This document shows, in pieces, positions 58,342 through 64,000 of a stretch of DNA of 64,000 bases. The notes below the pieces were generated by a model. It ran no database searches, was not told the origin of the DNA, and saw only the letters and a list, made by a program, of their open reading frames with translations. Position 1 is the stretch's first letter. Each line of letters opens with the position of its first letter. The translations under genes and the position numbers were made by a program. Source of the stretch: CAVZCC01 sp963773765 (lineage in GTDB: Bacteria; Actinomycetota; Acidimicrobiia; Acidimicrobiales; Microtrichaceae); contig CAVZCC010000004.1 in the NCBI GenBank assembly GCA_963773765.1, positions 1-64,000 on the forward strand, read 5' to 3'.

Positions 58342-60816
58342 ATGGGTATCAGCTGGTCACGTCGTCGTCCTGAACGTCGTGGAGTCGCCGGGTCGGCGAC
58401 GCCGTCAGGCCCGACCCCGCCCCGTTCGGCCCGACAGCGCCGTCGCCTGGTCGGTGCCGGCATCCTGGGACTGGCCATGGCCGGGGCCGGTGCCGCCGCG
58501 GTCGCCGCCATCTCGACCCTCGTCGCCCCCGACCCCCTGGCCGGGTCCGAGCTCGTGTTCACCTCGTCCGGCTCCGGGGACACCGACAGCTGGCAGACCT
58601 TCGCCGTGCCGGTGCCGGAGGGGGCCCGGCTGTCGGCCAACCTGGACTGGAACGCGGGGTCGTCGGCGAACCTGAACCTGTTCCTCAAGGACCAGGCCGG
58701 TACCGACATCGCCTTCGCCAACACCACCACGGCCAAGCCCGAGCGGGTGGCCAGGAATGTCCCGGCCGGCTCCTACACGCTCGCGGTCAAGATCAAGAAG
58801 GGCTCCCCGGAGAGTGCGTTCACCCTGTCGGTCGACCTCGCCGACCTCACCGCCCCCACCGCCCCGGCGGCCGTGACCGCGGCCTCGCGAGGCGCCTCGG
58901 TGGACGTGTCGTGGCCGCCGGCCACCGACGGGTTCGGGGTGACCTCCTATGCGGTGACCGTGGGAACGGCGACGGCCGAGGTGACCGGGACCGCCGTGAC
59001 GGTGCCCGGGGTTGGTGACGGCGTGCAGCCCGTGTCCGTGGTGGCACTGGACGCGGCCGGAAACCGGTCGTCCGCGGCGACCACGCAGGTCACCGTGGAC
59101 GCCACCCCGCCGGCCCGCCCGGCCGCGCTGGCCGTCGGCCTCAGCGGGTCCAGTGCGACCGCGTCCTGGCAGCCCGGCGGCGACCCCGCCGACGTGGCCG
59201 CCTACGAGGTCGTCCTGGACGGGTCGCCCCGGACCGTCGGTGGCACGTCGGTCGTGCTCGGGCCGCTGGCCGACGGGGTGCACACCATCGACGTCGTCGC
59301 CCTCGACGCGGTGCAGAACCGCTCGGAGGCGGCATCCAGTTCCTTCACCGTCGACGTCACCGCGCCGTCGGTGCCGGGCGACCTGTCCGCCGCCGCCGCC
59401 GGCCACGACGTGTCGGTGTCCTGGTCCCCCTCGAGCGACGCGCTCGGGGTGGTGGCCTATGACGTCACGGTCGGCGCCATCACCGGCTCGACCAGCGCCA
59501 CCTCACTGTCGGTCGCGGGTGCCCCCGAGGGCCTCCTGCCGGTCACCGTGGTGGCCCGGGACGCGGCGGGCAACCGCTCCCCGGCCGCACAGTCCATGGT
59601 CGGTGTCTACCCGCCCGCCCCCGCCCCGGTGGCCGGATCGGAGTTCACCTTCAGCGGCACCGGCACGGCGGGGGAGTCCTCGTCGTACCCGATCCAGGTG
59701 ACGACCCGTTCCGCCGTCACCGCCACCGTGGACTGGACCGCCATGGCCGGGGGCGCCGGTGACCTGGACGTCGGGATCGTGTCCGGCGGGCAGGTGGCCG
59801 CGGCGGGGACCGCCGGTGGCCGGCCCGAGACCGCCACGGTCGTGCTCGAGCCCGGTGAGCACCGGGTCACCGCCGCCCTGACCCCGGGGTCCGTGCCCAG
59901 TGCCTACACCGTGTCCGTGGACGTCGCCCCGGCCCAACCCCAGTGGGTGCCGGCCTTCGCCGGCGACGTCCGCTCCGGCAACGTCCGCTGGGGTGCCGCC
60001 ATCGCCGGCAACGGGGACCCGGCCCGCCACGAGGGACCGGCGGGGCACGCCCTCGGCATCCGCCGCACCTACTTCCAGTGGTCGCAGCGACTCACGTCCA
60101 TGGTCACCACGGCCCGGAACGACATCCAGGCCGGACGTCTGCCGTGGGTGTCGGTCAAGACGCCGGGCTGGAGCGTGACCGCCTCGGGCGCCTACGACGC
60201 CGAGATCGACGCCATGCTGCGGGCCCTGGACGCCCTCGGTGGCCCGGTGTGGCTGACGGTGCACCACGAGCCCGAGGGCGGCGCCGGCATCAACTCACCG
60301 GACGATCCCGGCGGCGCCGTGGCGTGGCGTGCCATGCAGCAGCGGATCCGGGCCCGCATGGATGCCCTGGGGACCCGGAACATCGCGTTCGGCTCGGTGC
60401 TGATGTCCTACACGTGGGAGGCGCCGTCCGGTCGCAACCCGGCGGACTGGTGGGTGCCGAACACGTTCGACTTCGCCGGGGTCGACCACTACGTGTTCAA
60501 GGAGTCGGCCACCACGATGGACACCGCGGCGTTCCGTTCCGTCCGGTCGTTCTACGGCGCACGGGGCGTGCCCGTGGCGGTCGGCGAGTGGGGCAACCGC
60601 GGCACCGACGCCGCCGCGGCCCAGGAGATGCAGGCCTTCTACGACCTGGCCCGGGGGTCGTCGGCCGACGGCCGCGGAGCCCGGGTGGTCGGTCTGGCGT
60701 ACTTCGACTCGGACCTGAACTCACCCGACGGCGGCTGGACCCTGGTCGGCGAGCCGCTGAACAAGTTCCGTGCGCTGCTCACCGTGCCGACCTCGCCCGG
60801 GGTGGCCGGAGGGTGA
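58342..60816 (+). CDS. Secreted multidomain protein: FnIII-like repeats and a GH26-like domain
   Basis: An 824-residue exported protein. An Arg-rich start leads to the membrane segment LVGAGILGLAMAGAGAAAVAAI (about 36-58). Next come a beta domain that resembles pre-peptidase C-terminal modules (SGDTDSWQTFAVPVPEGARL) and three fibronectin type III-like repeats (each with SWxP...Y.V and AxDAxxNRS). A second beta domain similar to the first follows, then a TIM-barrel-like catalytic region from about 540. That region has VWLTVHHEPEGG (acid/base Glu) and VAVGEWGNRG (nucleophile Glu), the spacing and context of GH26-type mannanases or similar. It probably acts on a polysaccharide. ATG at 58342 follows GGGAG; a TTG at 58303 lies inside the leader structure. 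Confidence 0.78.
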   Translation: MGISWSRRRPERRGVAGSATPSGPTPPRSARQRRRLVGAGILGLAMAGAGAAAVAAISTLVAPDPLAGSELVFTSSGSGDTDSWQTFAVPVPEGARLSANLDWNAGSSANLNLFLKDQAGTDIAFANTTTAKPERVARNVPAGSYTLAVKIKKGSPESAFTLSVDLADLTAPTAPAAVTAASRGASVDVSWPPATDGFGVTSYAVTVGTATAEVTGTAVTVPGVGDGVQPVSVVALDAAGNRSSAATTQVTVDATPPARPAALAVGLSGSSATASWQPGGDPADVAAYEVVLDGSPRTVGGTSVVLGPLADGVHTIDVVALDAVQNRSEAASSSFTVDVTAPSVPGDLSAAAAGHDVSVSWSPSSDALGVVAYDVTVGAITGSTSATSLSVAGAPEGLLPVTVVARDAAGNRSPAAQSMVGVYPPAPAPVAGSEFTFSGTGTAGESSSYPIQVTTRSAVTATVDWTAMAGGAGDLDVGIVSGGQVAAAGTAGGRPETATVVLEPGEHRVTAALTPGSVPSAYTVSVDVAPAQPQWVPAFAGDVRSGNVRWGAAIAGNGDPARHEGPAGHALGIRRTYFQWSQRLTSMVTTARNDIQAGRLPWVSVKTPGWSVTASGAYDAEIDAMLRALDALGGPVWLTVHHEPEGGAGINSPDDPGGAVAWRAMQQRIRARMDALGTRNIAFGSVLMSYTWEAPSGRNPADWWVPNTFDFAGVDHYVFKESATTMDTAAFRSVRSFYGARGVPVAVGEWGNRGTDAAAAQEMQAFYDLARGSSADGRGARVVGLAYFDSDLNSPDGGWTLVGEPLNKFRALLTVPTSPGVAGG

Positions 60817-60828
60817 CCCCCGGGCTGC

Positions 60829-61839
60829 CTACCAGCGGGCCAGCTCGTCGATGAGCCGGGCCAGGGCGTCGGGGTCCTCCTGCATCACCTGGTGGCCGAC
60901 GCCGGGCAACACCCGGAGCTGGGCCCCGGGCACGCACTCGGCCACGGCGCGGGCGTGGGCCGGGGGCGTGAGCAGGTCGGCATCGCCGACGACCACCATG
61001 GTCGGCAGGTCCACATGGCCCAGGTCGTCCCGCACGTCGTGCTCGGCGATGGCCCGACCCGCCTCCACCGCGGTCTCGGGTGACACCTCGGAGATCATCT
61101 GGCGTACCTCGGCCACCGCGGCCCCGGTGGCGTGCCGGCCGAAGGCGGCCCGCACCACCAACGCGCTGGCCGGCGTGTCGGGCCAGCCGTAGCGCAGGCG
61201 GGGGGCACGCATGCCGGCGGTGGCGAACCGCTGGGCCAGGTTGACCAGGCCGGCGCCACCGCCGACCACGGCCGGCAAGGCGACGGGAGCGACGCTCGTG
61301 GCCAGGAACATGAGGGCCGAGCACCGGTTGCCGAACATCCGGTGGTGCTCGGTGCAGAACCGGGCCAGGGCCATGCCGCCCATGGAGTGGCCCACGACCA
61401 CGGCATCGTGCAGGTCGAGCCGTTCGAGCACCAGTGCCAGGTCGTCGGCCACGGCCTCCAGCGTGACGCCGTCGGTGCCGGCGACGGACGAGCCGTGGCC
61501 CCGCATGTCCCAGGCGACGACCCGGTAGCGGTCGGCGAGCGTGTTGAACTGCGCCCCCCACACCCACCACTGCAGCGTCACCCCGTGCAGCAGGACCAGG
61601 GGCCGGCCCCGGCCCCGCTCGACCACGTGGATGGATCCACCGTCGGCGGAGGTCAGCTGGTGGTGCCTGACGTCGTTCGGGGCGGGGAGGATGGCGTCGA
61701 GCCGGGGGTCCTCGACCCGCCGGACGCGCCGGCCGGCCAGGCTGACGGCGGCCGCGCCGGCCAGGGCGGCCATGCCGGCACCCAGGACCACGGCGCCGAT
61801 TGTTCGGGCGGGAGTTCGGGCGGGAGTTCGGTCGGACAC
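60829..61839 (-). CDS. Alpha/beta-hydrolase fold protein
   Basis: A 336-residue hydrolase. N-terminal membrane segment at about 14-36 (IGAVVLGAGMAALAGAAAVSLAG) suggests membrane anchoring. HGV in LVLLHGVTLQWW forms the oxyanion hole. The nucleophile is S152 in VVGHSMGGMAL, the acid is probably the Asp in VVGDADLLTP, and the base is the His in PGVGHQVMQEDP. Substrate unknown. The GTG start at 61839 lies seven bases after a TAGCGT box on the minus strand. It converges on the secreted hydrolase gene, 12 bases apart, and is divergent from proS. Confidence 0.85.
   Translation of the reverse strand: MSDRTPARTPARTIGAVVLGAGMAALAGAAAVSLAGRRVRRVEDPRLDAILPAPNDVRHHQLTSADGGSIHVVERGRGRPLVLLHGVTLQWWVWGAQFNTLADRYRVVAWDMRGHGSSVAGTDGVTLEAVADDLALVLERLDLHDAVVVGHSMGGMALARFCTEHHRMFGNRCSALMFLATSVAPVALPAVVGGGAGLVNLAQRFATAGMRAPRLRYGWPDTPASALVVRAAFGRHATGAAVAEVRQMISEVSPETAVEAGRAIAEHDVRDDLGHVDLPTMVVVGDADLLTPPAHARAVAECVPGAQLRVLPGVGHQVMQEDPDALARLIDELARW
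61803..61835. repeat. 12-bp tandem repeat in the hydrolase N-terminus
   Basis: TTCGGGCGGGAG occurs twice (61803, 61815) with a partial third copy at 61827. On the minus strand it encodes a repeated Pro-Ala-Arg-Thr unit near residues 6-13 of the alpha/beta hydrolase. Confidence 0.7.
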
Positions 61840-61846
61840 GGCGGGA

Positions 61847-61852
61847 ACGCTA
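61847..61852 (-). promoter_or_regulatory. -10 box of the alpha/beta hydrolase gene, probably leaderless
   Basis: Read on the minus strand the sequence is TAGCGT, seven bases before the GTG at 61839. Confidence 0.35.
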
Positions 61853-61945
61853 CCGGCCCGGGCCCCACCGACCGGCGGCCCGACCCACCGAACCGCCCGC
61901 CCCGCGGCAGGCGGCAATGCGGAGAGGGTCGGGACGGGCCGCCGG

Positions 61946-61951
61946 TAGCAT
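61946..61951 (+). promoter_or_regulatory. -10 box of proS
   Basis: TAGCAT, eight bases before the proS ATG at 61960; no ribosome-binding sequence follows it. Confidence 0.4.
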
Positions 61952-61959
61952 GCGCCGCC

Positions 61960-63375
61960 ATGGCCAAGGCCCCGATTCTCACCCCCCGCGCCCAGGACTT
62001 CCCGCGCTGGTACCAGGACGTGCTCAACAAGGCGGAGCTGGCCGACAACGGCCCGGTCCGCGGGACCATGGTCATCCGCCCCTACGCCTACGCACTGTGG
62101 GAGCGCATGGTGGCGGAGGTGGACACCCGCATCAAGGCCGCCGGGGCCGAGAACGCCTACTTCCCGCTGTTCATCCCCGAGAGCTACATGCACAAGGAGG
62201 CCGAGCACGTCGAGGGCTTCAGCCCCGAGCTGGCCATCGTCACCATCGGTGGTGGCAAGGAGCTGGAGGAACCCGTCGTGGTCCGTCCCACCTCGGAGAT
62301 GGTGATCGGCGAGTTCATGGCCAAGTGGATCCAGTCCTACCGGGACCTGCCCATGCTGTTGAACCAGTGGGCCAACGTCGTGCGCTGGGAGCTCCGTCCC
62401 CGGACGTTCCTGCGCACCAGCGAGTTCCTCTGGCAGGAGGGCCACACCGCGCACGCCACCGAGGCCGACGCCCGGGCCTACGCGGAGCGCATCCTGCGTG
62501 AGGTGTACCGGGACTTCATGGTCGAGGTCCTGGCCATCCCGGTCCACGTCGGGTCGAAGATCGCCGAGGAGCGGTTCGCCGGAGCCACCAACACCCTCAC
62601 CTGTGAGGCGATGATGGGCGACGGCAAGGCGCTGCAGATGGGGACCAGCCACGAGCTGGGCCAGAACTTCGCCCGGGCCTTCGAGATGGGGTTCCTGGAC
62701 GAGCACGGCGAGCAGCAGCTGTGCTGGACCACCTCCTGGGGGGTGTCCACCCGCATGATGGGCGGGCTCATCATGGCCCACGGCGACGACGTCGGCCTGC
62801 GGGTCCCGCCCCGGCTGGCCGCGGTCCAGGCCGTGGTGCTGGTGGTGCGCGACGAGGACGGGACGGTGTCCGACGCCGCCCGGTCCCTGGTGGCCGAGCT
62901 CGCCGCCGCGGGCGTCCGGGCCCGCGTCGACGACCGGGTGGCGACCGCCTTCGGCCGCCGGGCCACCGACTGGGAGCTCAAGGGGGTGCCGGTCCGCATC
63001 GAGGTCGGGCCCCGGGACCTGGCGGAGGGCAACGTGGTGCTGGCCCGCCGCGACACCGGCGACAAGCAGCCTGTCCCGCTCGGGGACCTGGCCGGGCGGC
63101 TGCCCGGGGTGCTGGAGGAGATCCAGTCCGGCATGTACGCCGCGGCGCTGGCGGCACGCGACGCCCGCACCGTCGACGTCTCGTCGGTGGACGAGGCGGC
63201 GGAGGCCGCGGCCTCCGGGTTCGCCCGGATCCCGTGGGCCGCGCTGGCCGACGGCGGCGTCGAACGCCTCGGCCGGGATGCCGTCACCGTCCGTTGTCTG
63301 CAGACCCCGGACGGTGACCTCCCGACCGGCGGGGACGACGCCGACCTGGTGGCACTGGTCGCGCACGCCTACTGA
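61960..63375 (+). CDS. proS: Prolyl-tRNA synthetase, short archaeal/eukaryotic-type
   Basis: A 471-residue class II synthetase. Without the bacterial editing insertion (INS) it is the short ProS type found in many actinobacteria, Thermus and archaea. Motif 1 region: GTMVIRPYAYALWERM; motif 2: RWELRPRTFLRTSEFLWQEGHTAH; motif 3: GTSWGVSTRMMGGLIMAH-like (TSWGVSTRMMGGLIMAHGDD). The anticodon domain starts near RLAAVQAVVLVVRDEDG. A C-terminal zinc-binding domain is only partly recognisable and lacks a clear Cys set. It attaches proline to tRNA. Starts 8 bases after a -10-like box. Confidence 0.95.
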   Translation: MAKAPILTPRAQDFPRWYQDVLNKAELADNGPVRGTMVIRPYAYALWERMVAEVDTRIKAAGAENAYFPLFIPESYMHKEAEHVEGFSPELAIVTIGGGKELEEPVVVRPTSEMVIGEFMAKWIQSYRDLPMLLNQWANVVRWELRPRTFLRTSEFLWQEGHTAHATEADARAYAERILREVYRDFMVEVLAIPVHVGSKIAEERFAGATNTLTCEAMMGDGKALQMGTSHELGQNFARAFEMGFLDEHGEQQLCWTTSWGVSTRMMGGLIMAHGDDVGLRVPPRLAAVQAVVLVVRDEDGTVSDAARSLVAELAAAGVRARVDDRVATAFGRRATDWELKGVPVRIEVGPRDLAEGNVVLARRDTGDKQPVPLGDLAGRLPGVLEEIQSGMYAAALAARDARTVDVSSVDEAAEAAASGFARIPWAALADGGVERLGRDAVTVRCLQTPDGDLPTGGDDADLVALVAHAY

Positions 63376-63415
63376 TCCTCACCCGGGCGGATCCCCGGGA
63401 AGGGCCTGGTCCGCC

Positions 63416-63421
63416 TATACT
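63416..63421 (+). promoter_or_regulatory. -10 box of the rimP leader
   Basis: TATACT, the closest match to the -10 consensus seen in the window. It lies 41 bases after proS and about 23 bases before a strong terminator-like hairpin, so a short RNA of some 40-50 bases would be made before rimP. Confidence 0.5.
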
Positions 63422-63443
63422 CCGTCTGTTCCGGTTTCCGGGA

Positions 63444-63472
63444 GGCGTGGGCACTGCCCACGCCTTTTGTTT
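63444..63472 (+). terminator. Intrinsic terminator or attenuator in the rimP leader
   Basis: GGCGTGGGC (63444-63452), loop ACT, GCCCACGCC (63456-63464), followed by TTTTGTTT. This is the only hairpin in the window with a proper T-tract. Placed between a strong -10 box and rimP, it could end proS transcripts or attenuate the rimP operon. Confidence 0.75.
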
Positions 63473-63546
63473 GGGCCGGACAGCGGCCCGGGACCCTCCG
63501 GGCCGTCCGACGAGGTGATCCGGACGGATCCAGGAGGAGGTGCACG

Positions 63547-64000
63547 GTGGGCACGACGGCCGAACGACTCGGCCGACTCGTCGCGCCCGTGGCCCAGGAG
63601 CTGGGCCTCTCCGTGTACGACGTGGAGTGGGCCGGGGGCACCCTCCGGGTGCTGCTGGACCGTCCCGGCGGCATCGACGTGGACGCGCTCACCACCGCCA
63701 CCCGCCGCATCTCGGCCCTCATGGACGACGACGAGGCCTTTCCGGACACCGCCCTGCTGGAGGTCTCCAGCCCGGGCCTGGAGCGGAACCTCCGCACGCC
63801 GGCCCACTTCGCCGGAGCCGTGGGGGACCGGGTCAAGGTCAAGACCCGTGCCGGCGTGGAGGGCGACCGTCGAGCCGACGGGGTGCTCACCGCGGCGGAC
63901 GAGCACACCATCACGGTCACCCCGGACGACGGTGGGCCCAGGCGCATCGCCCTCGAGGACATCGACAAGGCCCACACCGAGTTCGTGTGGGGCCCGTCCC
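63547..64000 (+). CDS. rimP: Ribosome maturation factor RimP, cut by the window end
   Basis: At least 151 residues from a GTG at 63547, after CAGGAGGTGC. RLVAPVAQELGLSVYDVEWA opens the N-terminal domain. LLEVSSPGLERNLRTPAHF is the RimP signature. The C-terminal Sm-like domain runs from KVKTRAGVEGDRRADGVL to IALEDIDKAHTEF and was nearly complete when the sequence stops. RimP helps 30S assembly around S12. In most bacteria nusA and infB follow. Confidence 0.93.
   Translation, partial: MGTTAERLGRLVAPVAQELGLSVYDVEWAGGTLRVLLDRPGGIDVDALTTATRRISALMDDDEAFPDTALLEVSSPGLERNLRTPAHFAGAVGDRVKVKTRAGVEGDRRADGVLTAADEHTITVTPDDGGPRRIALEDIDKAHTEFVWGPS

Noticed and set aside
1..64000. tRNA, rRNA, tmRNA, SRP RNA or CRISPR array
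   Set aside because: No cloverleaf T-arm sequences, rRNA-like blocks or regularly spaced repeats were seen in the gaps; all gaps after 4 kb are shorter than 220 bases.

Overview
The window reads as chromosomal DNA of a very GC-rich actinobacterium. Evidence seen: frequent GTG starts, tight ATGA/GTGA gene overlaps, a WhiG/FliA-type sigma gene next to dprA, a xer recombinase and rpsB, a GTP-dependent PEP carboxykinase, a MEP isoprenoid pathway (dxr, ispG), and an ACP-rnc-smc-ftsY-ffh-rpsP-rimM-trmD-rplS order. Acidimicrobiia is my best guess at class; this is an inference from gene order and protein style, not a tested placement.

Bases 1 to about 4010 are different. They hold three or four carbohydrate-active or unidentified genes (a DUF5060-like glycoside hydrolase, a pectate-lyase-fold protein, the tail of another glycoside hydrolase), each broken by a frameshift every 100-250 bases. 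The remaining 60 kb has only five apparent frameshifts. A chimeric join between about 4010 and 4080, with low-quality sequence from another organism at the contig end, is the simplest explanation.

Layout after the junction. 4.1-10.4 kb: HAD hydrolase, small membrane protein, M20 amidohydrolase plus GCS2 ligase, pckG, cold-shock-like protein. 10.5-19.6 kb: translation and stability block rpmB / DAK2-like / recG / lipoprotein / rsmD / coaD / coiled-coil protein / DUF177 / rpmF / ACP / rnc / Fpg-like. 19.7-29.1 kb: smc, then a minus-strand MoxR-DUF58-VWA operon, then ftsY. 29.1-36 kb: MOSC protein, then an unusual cluster: Alg14-like and Alg13-methyltransferase fusion glycosyltransferases, radical SAM/SPASM enzyme, second methyltransferase, and on the opposite strand an epimerase-aminotransferase fusion. 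37-41.5 kb: ffh, rpsP, khpA, rimM, trmD, rplS, yraN. 41.5-48.8 kb: small proteins, TMEM175-like channel, enoyl-CoA hydratase, comM, dprA, xerC, whiG-like sigma, degenerate M23 protein. 48.9-58.2 kb: rpsB, tsf, pyrH, frr, cdsA, dxr, rseP-like protease, ispG. 58.3-64 kb: secreted FnIII/GH26-like protein with a structured leader, alpha/beta hydrolase, proS and the start of rimP behind a terminator-like leader.

Most genes serve ribosome assembly, SRP targeting, tRNA modification, membrane lipid and isoprenoid synthesis. The most unusual parts are the 30-36 kb cluster, including a triple TGATG relay between two of its genes; the SD-sequestering leader at 58.27-58.34 kb; an Fpg-family protein and an M23 protein that have lost expected catalytic or zinc residues; a likely CTG start for rimM; and a recurring -10-like box 6-9 bases before start codons. 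No tRNA, rRNA, CRISPR array or insertion sequence was seen.
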